From an uncultured Gammaproteobacteria bacterium (GTDB lineage: Bacteria; Pseudomonadota; Gammaproteobacteria; Pseudomonadales; Pseudohongiellaceae), in contig CALEJT010000012.1 in assembly GCA_937898685.1 (NCBI GenBank), forward strand, positions 62,001 to 126,000: DNA of 64,000 nt. The letters run 5' to 3'. Numbering within the stretch: position 1 is the first letter of the stretch; each line of letters opens with the position of its first letter. A program made the translations under genes and the position numbers. Below, one piece after another: positions 7,513 through 16,349 of this stretch. The notes beneath the pieces were generated by a model. It searched no databases, was not told where the DNA came from, and was given only the letters and a program-made list of their open reading frames with translations.

Positions 7513-8961
7513 ATGAATCTATTTACCCCCGCACTGAGAATCGGCGCCTTCGTCATGTTGCTATGGGGCAGCGCCATGTTGCTGCCCGTGCTGGTGAGTG
7601 TGCCACGCTGGAGCGAATACGATGATTTCGTCTTCAGCGCTCTGTGCTGCTACGTGCTGGCGGGCCTGCTGTTCTATTGGGGACGTGCGCCGATCTCGCA
7701 TCTGCCGCCCCGCTCGCTGTTCATGATCACGTCGTTCAACTGGTTGCTGCTCTGTCTCACCGGCACCTTGCCCTTCTATTTCTCACAGGACGACATCAGC
7801 TTCGTGGACAGCCTCTATGAAAGTGTCGCGGGCGTCACCACAACCGGCAGTTCCATATTCAGCGACGTCGAGTCGCTGCCGCGTGGCCTGCTGCTGTGGC
7901 GTTCACTCAGCCAATGGGTCGGCGGTATCGGGATCATCTTGATGGCAGTGGCGGTCCTCCCTTCTCTGAAAGTCGGTGGCATGCGCCTTTTCCGCAGCGA
8001 ATTCTCGGAATGGGCCCAGCTCGATGGCGCCAGCATCCGCAAGATCTCCAGCCACATCATCTTGGTCTACATCCTCATCAGCATCGCCTGCCTCGGCGCC
8101 TATCGTTATTTCGGCATGGACTGGTTCGATGCCGTCAATCACACGATGTCCACCGTCTCCACCGGCGGTTTCTCCACCTACAACGACTCCTTCGGCCATT
8201 TCGACAACAGCCATCTGATGGCCGTCGCCAGCCTCTTCATGTTCCTCGGTGCCTGTCCCTTCATTCTGGTGGTACTGAGTGTCGACAACCGCAGCTTTCT
8301 GCTCTGGCGTGACAGTCAGGTGCAGCTGATGTTCAAGATCGTGGTAATTTCCACCCTGCTGCTGACGTCGTGGCGTTATCTGCAGGATGAGCAGCGCCCC
8401 TTGCTCGACCTGCTCGAAAGCAGTGCCTTCAACCTCATCTCGATCATGACCACGACGGGCTTCGCCAGCGAGGACTACGGCCAGTGGGGCAGCTTCGCGG
8501 TGATCCTCATCGGCTTTCTGATGTTCAGCGGCGGTTGTTCGGGCTCGACCTCGGGCGGAGTGAAACTGTTTCGGTACCAATTGCTGGCCATCTTCATGCG
8601 CGAACATTTGCAAAAAGCGCTGCATCCGGGTCTGACCTGGTCGCGTACCTACAACGGTCGTCCGATCCAGGAAGACGTGCTGGTGTCCGCGCTCGCCTAC
8701 CTGTTCTTGGTAATGATGAGCTGGTTCGTGAGCAGCTGCGCCCTGGCCGCGGTCGGACTCGATCCCGTCACTGCCATCACCGGAGCACTGGGGGCACTGA
8801 TGAACGTGGGACCGGGTCTCGGCGAGGTCATCGGCCCGGTCGGCAACTTCAGCACTCTGCCGGATCTGGCGAAACTGATACTGTCGTTCGACATGCTGTT
8901 GGGCCGACTCGAGTTCCTGGCGCTGATCATTCTCTTCACACGGGCGTATTGGAAATGGTGA
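7513..8961 (+). CDS. trkH: TrkH-family potassium uptake channel subunit
   Basis: 482 residues, full family length, with multiple membrane segments. The four pore-loop filter signatures of the Trk/Ktr/HKT superfamily are visible: TTTGSSIF, STGGFSTY, TTTGFASEDYG and NVGPGLGEVIG; WVGGIGIILMAVAVLPSL is also typical of TrkH. It forms the inner-membrane translocation pore for K+ and works with TrkA-type gating rings, which are not encoded here. Its stop codon lies inside the start of the kinase gene (ATG at 8955), so transporter, sensor and regulator form one operon. A small SD-like CAGGGA lies just upstream of the ATG. Confidence 0.93.
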   Translation: MNLFTPALRIGAFVMLLWGSAMLLPVLVSVPRWSEYDDFVFSALCCYVLAGLLFYWGRAPISHLPPRSLFMITSFNWLLLCLTGTLPFYFSQDDISFVDSLYESVAGVTTTGSSIFSDVESLPRGLLLWRSLSQWVGGIGIILMAVAVLPSLKVGGMRLFRSEFSEWAQLDGASIRKISSHIILVYILISIACLGAYRYFGMDWFDAVNHTMSTVSTGGFSTYNDSFGHFDNSHLMAVASLFMFLGACPFILVVLSVDNRSFLLWRDSQVQLMFKIVVISTLLLTSWRYLQDEQRPLLDLLESSAFNLISIMTTTGFASEDYGQWGSFAVILIGFLMFSGGCSGSTSGGVKLFRYQLLAIFMREHLQKALHPGLTWSRTYNGRPIQEDVLVSALAYLFLVMMSWFVSSCALAAVGLDPVTAITGALGALMNVGPGLGEVIGPVGNFSTLPDLAKLILSFDMLLGRLEFLALIILFTRAYWKW

Positions 8962-10367
8962 CGAATTCGCAGGCACCGCGCTGGCAACACTGGTGGCTGG
9001 GCATCGGCCTGCCGGTCATCGTCACCGGTTTCGGTGCCCTGCCCCTGCCCTTCGTCACCACGGCGACGCTGCTGTTGGTCTATCTATGCGTGGTGCTCTA
9101 CGTGGCGCTGCGCGCCGAACAGCGCACGGTGCTGCTCTGCACGCTGTGCTGCTTCTTCGGCTTCGCGCTGTTCCAGACCATGCCGTTCATGAACTCGAAC
9201 CTCGGCATCTCGCTGCCGGAAGAAGCGCTCACCGCGGTGCTGTTCGTGGTGATCGGTCTGTTGGCCGGCACCATCGCCACGCAATTGCGCTCGCAGTTCA
9301 CCAGTCTGCAGGAGCAAAAGGAATTCGTGCATCAGCAATTGGCGCTGAGCCAGGACCTGCATCAACTCGACAACGCCGTCGCCATCCCTGCCCTCGTCAC
9401 CCGCTACTTCGGTCCGCTCTTCAACCATTCGATCACCTTCCGCCTGTCGAACGTCGAACAGGACGGCGCCAAGATCCGTCAGCAATTGAGTTGGGAGTTC
9501 ACGCCCGGCACCGTGATCCGTCCCACCTGGGCGCCGATGCTGCTCAACCTGCGTGAGCAGGTGCAGGGAGCGCTGATCCAGCAGGCTGCAGAACACGCGC
9601 GCAAGGAAGCCGAGCGCCGCAGCGACGAAGACAAGCTGCGCACGTCGCTGCTGTCATCGGTGTCGCACGATCTCAAGACGCCGCTCGTCACCATGTTGGG
9701 TGCTGCCACGACCCTGCGCGATCTGCGCGCCGACCTGCGCGGCGAAGACGCCGACGAACTGCTGTCCTCGATCATCGCCGAGTGCGAACGTCTCGAGGCC
9801 TACATTCAGAACCTCTTGGAAATGACCCGCCTCGGCCACGGCAAACTGCCCCTGGTGCTCGACTGGGTGTCATTGGAAGAGATCTATCACATCGTCGAAA
9901 AACGTCTGTCGCGTCAATACGCGACCGAACGTCTGCAGTTGGACCTCACCAGCGAACTGCCCGTCCTGCACGTGCACGCAGCGCTGGTGGAACAGGGACT
10001 CTTCAACGCGCTCGACAACGCCCTGAAGGCCAGCCGCCCCGATGGGCGCGTGCTGCTGCAGGTCCAACGCGATGACAAGGAGATGCGCATGCTGGTGTGC
10101 GACGAGGGGCCGGGCCTGCCCGCCTCGGAGTGGGAGCGTGTCTTCAATCCTTTTTATACTTTCAGCCTCGGCGACTGCTACGACAAGGGTACGGGGCTTG
10201 GCTTGAGTATCTGCCGCAGCATCTTTCGCGTGCACGGCGGCGATGCTCGCATCATCGAAGCTCCGGCACCTTATCGGCACTGTCTGTGCCTGAGCCTGCC
10301 GTTGCTGGACAGTTCACCTCAGACCACGGACCACGACGATGACGACGACGATCCTAGTCATAGATGA
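8955..10367 (+). CDS. KdpD-like sensor histidine kinase
   Basis: 470 residues from ATG 8955, overlapping the last 7 bases of trkH; the frame is open further upstream but that stretch is trkH in another frame. Residues about 15-110 hold the short membrane segments of a DUF4118-type domain as in the KdpD C-terminal half. A linker follows, then the phosphoacceptor helix SSVSHDLKTPL with His238. The HATPase_c boxes are NALDNALKAS (N box), CDEGPGLP (G1) and KGTGLGLSICRSI (G2). The large cytoplasmic KdpD and Usp domains of true KdpD are absent. The last residues (DHDDDDDDPSHR) are encoded in the overlap with the regulator gene. It probably senses K+ or osmotic state and phosphorylates the next gene product. 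Confidence 0.9.
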   Translation: MVTNSQAPRWQHWWLGIGLPVIVTGFGALPLPFVTTATLLLVYLCVVLYVALRAEQRTVLLCTLCCFFGFALFQTMPFMNSNLGISLPEEALTAVLFVVIGLLAGTIATQLRSQFTSLQEQKEFVHQQLALSQDLHQLDNAVAIPALVTRYFGPLFNHSITFRLSNVEQDGAKIRQQLSWEFTPGTVIRPTWAPMLLNLREQVQGALIQQAAEHARKEAERRSDEDKLRTSLLSSVSHDLKTPLVTMLGAATTLRDLRADLRGEDADELLSSIIAECERLEAYIQNLLEMTRLGHGKLPLVLDWVSLEEIYHIVEKRLSRQYATERLQLDLTSELPVLHVHAALVEQGLFNALDNALKASRPDGRVLLQVQRDDKEMRMLVCDEGPGLPASEWERVFNPFYTFSLGDCYDKGTGLGLSICRSIFRVHGGDARIIEAPAPYRHCLCLSLPLLDSSPQTTDHDDDDDDPSHR

Positions 10368-11028
10368 CGAACCGCAAATTCAAAAATTCCTGCGTATCAG
10401 CCTGAGCTCGCAGCACATGGACGTGATCACGGCCGACAACGGCCATCAGGGGCTGAGCCTGGCATCCGAATGTGCGCCAGACTTGATCATTCTCGATCTC
10501 GGCCTGCCCGACATGGACGGCAAGTACGTATTGCAGCACCTCGTGGCCGAAACGCGCATTCCCGTGCTCGTGCTATCGGTGCGCGCCAGCGAAGTGGAAA
10601 AAGTGGCCTGCCTGGAAATGGGCGCCTACGACTACATCGTCAAACCCTTCAGCGTGAACGAGCTCTTGGCACGCATCAAACGCACGCTGGCCATCATCAA
10701 GCCGAAGCAAGGCGATGAGGTCCTCACATTCGACAACGGCCGTCTGGTGGTCGACGTCAGCCGCCACAAGGTGACGCTCGATTCCGAGCCCGTCGTGCTC
10801 ACGCGCAAGGAGTGGGCAGTGTTCCTGCATCTCGTGCAGTCGGGCGGTGCGCTGGTGTCGCAGAGCATGCTGCTGCAGAAGATCTGGGGCGTGACCCACC
10901 TGAACGACACCCACTATCTGCGCAACGTGATCCAGAAGCTGCGGCAGAAACTCAACGACAGCGCGGCACATCCGCGCTACATCGAGACCGAGCCGGGCGT
11001 CGGTTACCGCTTCATCCCCGGTAACTGA
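10339..11028 (+). CDS. KdpE-like response regulator (OmpR/PhoB class)
   Basis: 229 residues. The receiver domain has acidic residues DD near 9-10, phosphoacceptor Asp53 in IILDLGLPDMDG, a conserved switch region (VLVLSVRASE) and the Lys of YIVKPFSVNELLARI. The C-terminal winged helix spans about 130-228 (LTRKEWAVFLHLVQSGG, TEPGVGYRF). Overall it resembles KdpE. It overlaps the kinase gene by 29 bases, so the pair is translationally coupled. Normally KdpE activates kdpFABC; no kdp ATPase genes are present here, so trkH is the most obvious local target. Confidence 0.92.
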   Translation: MTTTILVIDDEPQIQKFLRISLSSQHMDVITADNGHQGLSLASECAPDLIILDLGLPDMDGKYVLQHLVAETRIPVLVLSVRASEVEKVACLEMGAYDYIVKPFSVNELLARIKRTLAIIKPKQGDEVLTFDNGRLVVDVSRHKVTLDSEPVVLTRKEWAVFLHLVQSGGALVSQSMLLQKIWGVTHLNDTHYLRNVIQKLRQKLNDSAAHPRYIETEPGVGYRFIPGN

Positions 11029-11047
11029 GCACCTTGCCGGCGGCCGT

Positions 11048-11770
11048 ATGCAGTTCACGCCCATCGCCTACGTCAAAAGTCCCTACAAGCAAAAGTTCGC
11101 CATCCCGCGTCAGCCCAACCTGGTAGCGGCCGAGGGCGAACTCGTGTTTGCACCCGACTATGCCGATCCCAACGCCCTGCGGGGCTTGGAGGGTTTTTCG
11201 CATCTATGGCTGGTGTTCGTGTTCCATGCCACTGCCGATGAAGGCTGGTCGGCCACAGTGACGCCACCGCGGCTCGGTGGCATGACGCGCGTCGGGGTCT
11301 TTGCCACCCGCTCCACCTATCGTCCCAATCCGATCGGATTGTCCGTGGTGGAGTTCGTCGGCATCGAGCAGCGGGGCAAGGATCTGCGACTGAAGGTGCG
11401 TGGCCTCGACCTGCTCGACGGCACCCCCATCCTCGACATCAAACCCTACCTGCCTTACGCCGATGCCTTGCCCCAGGCACGTGCCGCCTACGCGGAAACA
11501 CCGCCCGGCGGGCTCACGGTGGAATTCACACCCGCAGCCTGGCAGGAGCTCGAGGCACTACGTGCTGCCACGCCGCAGTTTGAAGCGTTGATCCGCGGTG
11601 TGCTGAGCCAGGACCCGCGCCCACCGCAACACGCGCGCCGTGGTGCCGAGCGCGACTACGGCATGTATCTCGACCGCTACAACATCCGCTGGCGCATGCA
11701 GGACGGTGCGGCGCTCGTTTTGCGTATCGAAACCCGCACCGACCTCGCCCCGGATTCCCCCGATGCCTGA
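11048..11770 (+). CDS. trmO: tRNA (N6-threonylcarbamoyladenosine-37 N6)-methyltransferase TrmO
   Basis: 240 residues of the TsaA/YaeB/TrmO family. It has the start FTPIAYVKSPYKQKFAIPRQ, the core GLEGFSHLWLVFVFH, and the signatures RVGVFATRSTYRPNPIGLSVV and DGTPILDIKPYLPYAD. TrmO methylates t6A37 in tRNA-Thr(GGU) using SAM and raises decoding accuracy. The C-terminal domain is present (DYGMYLDRYNIRWR). It begins 20 bases after the response regulator gene and its stop overlaps the start of the next permease gene, so it may be the tail of the trkH operon. Confidence 0.93.
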   Translation: MQFTPIAYVKSPYKQKFAIPRQPNLVAAEGELVFAPDYADPNALRGLEGFSHLWLVFVFHATADEGWSATVTPPRLGGMTRVGVFATRSTYRPNPIGLSVVEFVGIEQRGKDLRLKVRGLDLLDGTPILDIKPYLPYADALPQARAAYAETPPGGLTVEFTPAAWQELEALRAATPQFEALIRGVLSQDPRPPQHARRGAERDYGMYLDRYNIRWRMQDGAALVLRIETRTDLAPDSPDA

Positions 11771-12518
11771 AATCGATCTGTTCCTGTTGGCGATGCTGTT
11801 TGGCGTCGCCCTCTTTGCTGGTTGCCTCGACACCCTCGCGGGCGGCGGCGGCCTGATCGTACTGCCGGCTTTGATTCTGACCGGTCTGCCGCCGCTCGAA
11901 GCGCTGGGTACCAACAAGATGCAAGGCACCATGGGGACAGCCACCGCCACCTGGATGATGCTCAAGCATCGACGGGTACGGTGGGCGACGATGAAGCCGC
12001 TGATGCTGTGGGCCTTCGTCGGTTCCGGACTCGGTTCGATCGCGGTGCAATTCATCGACGCCAGCCTGCTGCGCTATCTGATTCCCGTGGTGCTGGTGGG
12101 AATCGCCGGTTACTTCCTGTTCTCCGGCAAGGTGTTGGACGTGCTGCATCCGGTACGCGTGTCGCTCGAACGTTTCCGCCGCTTCATCATTCCCGGCATC
12201 GGCGCCTACGACGGCATGGTCGGCCCGGGCACGGGTTCCTTCTTCTCGGTGGCACTGGTGGCCTGGCAAGGGAAACCGCTGCTCGAGGCGACGGCGATGG
12301 CCAAGTGTCTGAACTTCGCCACCAACTTCGCCTCGCTGCTCGTGTTCCTCACTGCCGGCAAACTGATCTGGCAGATTGGACTGGTGATGATGGCGGGTCA
12401 GGCCATGGGGGCCTGGCTGGGTTCACACCTTCTCTTCCGCATCGATCCCCAGGTGCTGCGCGTGCTGATCGTGATCGCCTGCCTGGCCATGCTGGTGCGG
12501 TATTTCGTTACCGGTTGA
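11763..12518 (+). CDS. TSUP (TauE/SafE) family inner-membrane permease
   Basis: 251 residues starting at ATG 11763, inside the last 8 bases of trmO (ATGCCTGA). Two homologous halves each begin with the family pattern: GCLDTLAGGGGLIVLPALI near residues 20-40 and GAYDGMVGPGTGSFFSVAL in the second half. Around eight membrane segments can be seen. The family exports or imports sulfite, sulfonates or related organic anions; the substrate here is not evident. The longer upstream frame runs through trmO and is not used. Confidence 0.9.
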   Translation: MPEIDLFLLAMLFGVALFAGCLDTLAGGGGLIVLPALILTGLPPLEALGTNKMQGTMGTATATWMMLKHRRVRWATMKPLMLWAFVGSGLGSIAVQFIDASLLRYLIPVVLVGIAGYFLFSGKVLDVLHPVRVSLERFRRFIIPGIGAYDGMVGPGTGSFFSVALVAWQGKPLLEATAMAKCLNFATNFASLLVFLTAGKLIWQIGLVMMAGQAMGAWLGSHLLFRIDPQVLRVLIVIACLAMLVRYFVTG

Positions 12519-12597
12519 TCCCTTTTCCGTCGTTCGCGCGAAAGCATCCGGACCGAGAGCGGTCAGCTCAGGCGCTCGTGTTGTTTATTCAACAGTT

Positions 12598-14052
12598 GTG
12601 GTACAAAGCGCCGCGCTCGGGCGTCGGCGTTCAAGAAGCAGTCGTTGGGTCATACGCACGCTCAACCTTCATGGAATTCGTTGCTTGATCACCACTACCA
12701 GGTCCGCCAAGCCGGACCTACTCCACGATCCCGTTGGTCAGACCCTGTTCCGCACTGCCGTGCCCACCACCGTCGGCACGGTGGCGATCATTCTGTACCA
12801 CCTCATCAACACCTACTTCGTCAGCCTGCTCGGTACCGACGAACTCGCAGCGCTCAGCTTCACCTTCCCAGCCACCATCCTGATCACCTATTTCGGTGTG
12901 GGGCTCGGTATCGGTACTTCCGCTCTGGTGGCGCGTGCGATCGGCAGCAAGGATCCCGAACAGGCACAGCGCATGACCTTTGCCAGTATGAGCCTCGGGC
13001 TCGTGATCGGCGTGCTGTTGATTCCTCTGGCCTTGTCGAGCATCGACACCCTGTTCCCACTGCTCGGTGCAGGTCCCGAGCGCCTGGCTCTGATCAAGGA
13101 CTTCATGCACATCTGGTATCTGGGCATGCCCCTGGTCCTGATGCAGTTCGCCGGTACCGCCGTGGTCCGCGCCAGTGGCAATGCCAAATTGCACGGCAAG
13201 CTGATGATGATCAGCGCCGCCATCAACGCCATCCTCGATCCACTCCTCATCTTCGGCCTTGGGCCCTTCCCCGCGATGGGCATCGGTGGGGCCGCGCTGG
13301 CGACGCTGTTGGCCTATCTCTACACCGTGGCAGTGATCTGCTACACGCTGCGCGCCAAGGAAGATTTGCTGAAGCTCACGCCGCCGCCATTGCAGGAACT
13401 CCTGGCCAGCTGGCAGCAGTTGTTGCGGCTGTCCCTGCCTGCTTCCCTCGCCAACATGATCACGCCGGTATCGACGGGTGTGCTGACTGCGACGCTCGCC
13501 GTCTATGGCCCGGAAGCAGTGGCGGCCTACGGCGTGGCGAGCCGCGTCGAAGCCTTCATCATGATCGTGGTGTTGGGAATGTCGATGAGCGTGCCGCCCT
13601 TCATCAGCCAGAACTACGGTGCCGGTCGGCACGATCGTGTGTGTGAGGGGCTGCGTCTGGCGCTGCGCTTCGTGTTGGTGTGGCAGTTCGCGCTCTACGT
13701 GATCGTGGCGCTCACGGCTCCTTGGATAGCGGCGATCTTCGCCAGCGATGAGAAGGTGCAGGAGATCATCGTGGTGATTCTGCGCATCCTGCCTGCGTCC
13801 TATTCCTTCCAGGGCATGGTGGTATTGAGCGCGTCCTCGTTCAACGCACTGCACGCACCGCGCAATGGTTTGCTCGTGAGTCTGTTGCGCTTCTTCGTCT
13901 TCTACGTACCGCTGGCGCTCTTGGGCAATTGGTTCTATGGCCTCACCGGTCTCTTCTTCGGCGCAGCGCTGGGCAATCTCCTGGCCGGCGTGATCATCAG
14001 CCGCTGGATCCACCGCTACGCAAACGGCCTCGCGCGCACGGCCTACACCTGA
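12598..14052 (+). CDS. MATE family multidrug/cation antiporter
   Basis: Up to 484 residues with about twelve membrane segments in two repeats. Typical MATE features include AVPTTVGTVAIILYHLINTYFV at the beginning, LGIGTSALVARAIGSKDPEQAQ and the second-half GVASRVEAFIMIVVLGMSM. It would extrude drugs or metabolites in exchange for Na+ or H+. The first 30 residues from ATG 12598 are basic and unlike the family, so TTG at 12685 (then ITTTRSAKPDLLHDPVGQ) may be the true start; neither has a strong ribosome binding site. Its last 10 bases overlap the convergent dehydrogenase gene. Confidence 0.88.
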   Translation: MVQSAALGRRRSRSSRWVIRTLNLHGIRCLITTTRSAKPDLLHDPVGQTLFRTAVPTTVGTVAIILYHLINTYFVSLLGTDELAALSFTFPATILITYFGVGLGIGTSALVARAIGSKDPEQAQRMTFASMSLGLVIGVLLIPLALSSIDTLFPLLGAGPERLALIKDFMHIWYLGMPLVLMQFAGTAVVRASGNAKLHGKLMMISAAINAILDPLLIFGLGPFPAMGIGGAALATLLAYLYTVAVICYTLRAKEDLLKLTPPPLQELLASWQQLLRLSLPASLANMITPVSTGVLTATLAVYGPEAVAAYGVASRVEAFIMIVVLGMSMSVPPFISQNYGAGRHDRVCEGLRLALRFVLVWQFALYVIVALTAPWIAAIFASDEKVQEIIVVILRILPASYSFQGMVVLSASSFNALHAPRNGLLVSLLRFFVFYVPLALLGNWFYGLTGLFFGAALGNLLAGVIISRWIHRYANGLARTAYT

Positions 14053-15437
14053 GGCAATACCCGTCCCGGATTGAGGATGCCGCGCGGATCGAGTGCGGCC
14101 TTGAGCGTGCGCATCAGTGCAACTTCCTCCGGCGAGCGTGAGTGATGCAGGTAGTCGATCTTCTGTACACCGATGCCATGCTCCGCCGACACCGAACCCG
14201 AGAAACGCCCCACCGCCGCATACACGATGCCGTAGATGCGCTTGACGTCATCGCGATTGCCGGTGGAACAGATGAAATGCAGGTTGCTGTCGGCGATGTG
14301 ACCGAAAGCGAGGAAGGTTGCCTCCGGGAAAGCCGCGTGGATGTCACGTTCCACTTCGCCGAGGAAGGCTTCCATCGATGAAATCGGCACGCTCACGTCG
14401 AAATTCGCCGCGCCCTTGAGGTAGTTGCTCAGCTCCGACACTCCATCACGAATCTGCCAGAACTGTTCGCGTTCACGCTCCGAGGAAGCGAGCACCGCAT
14501 CGAGGATCAGGTTCTCTTCCAGGATTTCTTCCAACACGGATTCATAGAGCGCTCGATCACGCGTCGTATCCGAGCCTTCCAGTTCGGCAAGCAGGTACAG
14601 CGGATGCTTTTCTTCGAACGGTGAACGCACCTTGCCCACTTCTTCGGTGATGTAGCGATAGTAGCTGGACCACATCACTTCGAAGGCACTGAGGCCGCCA
14701 CCGAAGGCGCGGGTAAGGCGCTGCAATACGGCGATCACGGAGGAGAAATCCGGCAGTGCGATCAGCGCACTCACACGGCTCGACGCGCGCGGATAGAGAC
14801 GCAGTACGGCACGTGTGACGACGCCCAGCGTGCCTTCGGTGCCGATGAAGAGATGCTTGAGATCATAGGCGGCGTTGTTCTTCAGCATCTTGTTCATCGC
14901 GCTGATGATGGTGCCGTCGGGCAGGACCACCTCGAGACCGAGCACGAGATTGCGCATCATACCGAAGCGCAGCACCTGGTTGCCGCCGGCATTGGTGCTG
15001 ATGTTGCCTCCGATGCTGCAGGTGCCACGCGCGCCGAGATCGAGCGGAAAGGTAAAACCAGCCTGCGCCGCGGCTTCCTGTACCAGCTGCAGCGGCGTGC
15101 CCGCCTTGACCGTCATCGTCATCGAGGCCACATCGATTTCCTCGATGCCGCTCAAACGTTCCAGCGACAGGGCCAGCTCGCCTTCACGCGGGGTGGCACC
15201 GCCACACAAACCACTCAAGCCTCCCTGTACCACGATCGGCTGACCCGCTTCATTGCAGAGCCGCAACACCGCCGCCACTTCTTCCGTATTCGCCGGACGC
15301 AACAAGGCCTGCGGCGCACAAGGTGTTTCCACCGACCAGTCATGATGATGACGCTCGCCGATGTCGTTGCCGGTCAGGATGGGACTCGAGAGCTGTGCTT
15401 GCAGTCGTGTGAGCAGATCGGGCAGTGCCTGGTTCAT
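14043..15437 (-). CDS. FAD-linked D-2-hydroxyacid dehydrogenase/oxidase (GlcD/D-LDH family)
   Basis: 464 residues. The N-terminal FAD_binding_4 domain has PANTEEVAAVLRLCNEAGQPIVVQGG, the loop LGARGTCSIGGNISTNAGGNQVLRFGMMRNLVLGLEVV and HLFIGTEGTLGVVTRAVLRL. The C-terminal FAD-oxidase domain includes HIADSNLHF and SVSAEHGIGVQK. Such enzymes oxidise D-lactate, glycolate or D-2-hydroxyglutarate to the keto acid and reduce a quinone or electron carrier; the exact substrate is not decided. It starts 15 bases downstream of the glycerate kinase gene, which suggests a shared hydroxyacid pathway. The family name is secure, the substrate is not. Confidence 0.9.
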   Translation of the reverse strand: MNQALPDLLTRLQAQLSSPILTGNDIGERHHHDWSVETPCAPQALLRPANTEEVAAVLRLCNEAGQPIVVQGGLSGLCGGATPREGELALSLERLSGIEEIDVASMTMTVKAGTPLQLVQEAAAQAGFTFPLDLGARGTCSIGGNISTNAGGNQVLRFGMMRNLVLGLEVVLPDGTIISAMNKMLKNNAAYDLKHLFIGTEGTLGVVTRAVLRLYPRASSRVSALIALPDFSSVIAVLQRLTRAFGGGLSAFEVMWSSYYRYITEEVGKVRSPFEEKHPLYLLAELEGSDTTRDRALYESVLEEILEENLILDAVLASSEREREQFWQIRDGVSELSNYLKGAANFDVSVPISSMEAFLGEVERDIHAAFPEATFLAFGHIADSNLHFICSTGNRDDVKRIYGIVYAAVGRFSGSVSAEHGIGVQKIDYLHHSRSPEEVALMRTLKAALDPRGILNPGRVLPQV

Positions 15438-15452
15438 GCGTACTCCGAAGTT

Positions 15453-16349
15453 CTAGCGCTTGCTGCAGGTGGCGATGGTCTGTTGGTCGGTGAGGTCGAA
15501 CACGACGTCGGCGCGCTCGGGCAACGTATTCAAGCCGTGACGCGTCAGACGTTCATAGTGCTGGATGAAGCGTTTCAGCTGTGCGGGATTCATCACGCGC
15601 TTGGCATCTTCACCTCTGACGCGCGCAGCGAGTTTGTCTTCCTGCCGCTGCCGCCATTCATAGACCTTGGCGAAGTCCGGCGCCTTGAGGAACACCAGGA
15701 AATCCACCATGTCGTAGAACTCCTTGTAGGGACCCAGGAGCTGCGTGTTGACATAGCGACGCCAACGCCCTTCCGCATCTTCGTTGGCCTCGAGTTCGTT
15801 GATCGGTGCCACGAGTTCCTCTTCGCTCTGTGGTCCCACGGACAGACACCAGCCTTCCAACACGACCACATCGACCGGTGCCAAGAGATGCGGCCAGCTT
15901 TCCTGCGGCGCTCTATCGTCGATGCCTTTGTTGAAACGGGGAATGGCCACCTCGCCTTCACTGCTCAGCGCCTTCAAGGTGGCAATGGCAAGCGCGACGT
16001 CGTGCGTGCCTGGCACACCACGCGTGGCGAGGAGCGGATGCACGGTGCGTGCGAGCTCCTGACGATGCGCATGTGTGTGGTAGAAGTCGTCGATGGAAAG
16101 ATTGATGCAACGCAGTCCCATCATCTGTTTGAGCAAGAGCACCAACAGCTCCGCCAGCGTGGACTTGCCACTGCCCTGACAGCCCGAGATGCCCACGATC
16201 AGAGTGCGGCGGCTCTGCGCCACCTTGCCGAGCACGGTTTCGGCGAGTGGCAGGAACCACTGCTCCACGGTGTCGCGATAGGAAGGCGGCAAGGCTTCGC
16301 GATCGATGAAGTCCTGAAGAGCGGGATCGAGGAAGGTACTGCTTACCAT
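15453..16349 (-). CDS. D-glycerate 3-kinase-like P-loop kinase
   Basis: 298 residues in the phosphoribulokinase/uridine kinase fold. The Walker A motif GISGCQGSGKST lies near residues 53-64, followed by LSIDDFYHTHAHRQELA, PRFNKGIDDR and the Walker B-like DVVVLEGWCLSVG. The C-terminal LKRFIQHYERLTRH is typical of plant-type glycerate 3-kinases (GLYK), as are the RGVPGTHDV and PRFNKG motifs. It would phosphorylate D-glycerate to 3-phosphoglycerate with ATP. It overlaps the transglutaminase-like gene by 7 bases and precedes the hydroxyacid dehydrogenase gene, so all three are probably one operon. Confidence 0.85.
   Translation of the reverse strand: MVSSTFLDPALQDFIDREALPPSYRDTVEQWFLPLAETVLGKVAQSRRTLIVGISGCQGSGKSTLAELLVLLLKQMMGLRCINLSIDDFYHTHAHRQELARTVHPLLATRGVPGTHDVALAIATLKALSSEGEVAIPRFNKGIDDRAPQESWPHLLAPVDVVVLEGWCLSVGPQSEEELVAPINELEANEDAEGRWRRYVNTQLLGPYKEFYDMVDFLVFLKAPDFAKVYEWRQRQEDKLAARVRGEDAKRVMNPAQLKRFIQHYERLTRHGLNTLPERADVVFDLTDQQTIATCSKR

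Noticed and set aside
8484..8954. N-terminal extension of the KdpD-like kinase through trkH
   Set aside because: The extra residues are trkH in another frame; ATG 8955 begins the membrane domain at a typical place.
14043..14052. Overlap of the MATE and dehydrogenase gene ends as a sign of misassembly
   Set aside because: Both proteins are full length, and short convergent overlaps are common in compact genomes.
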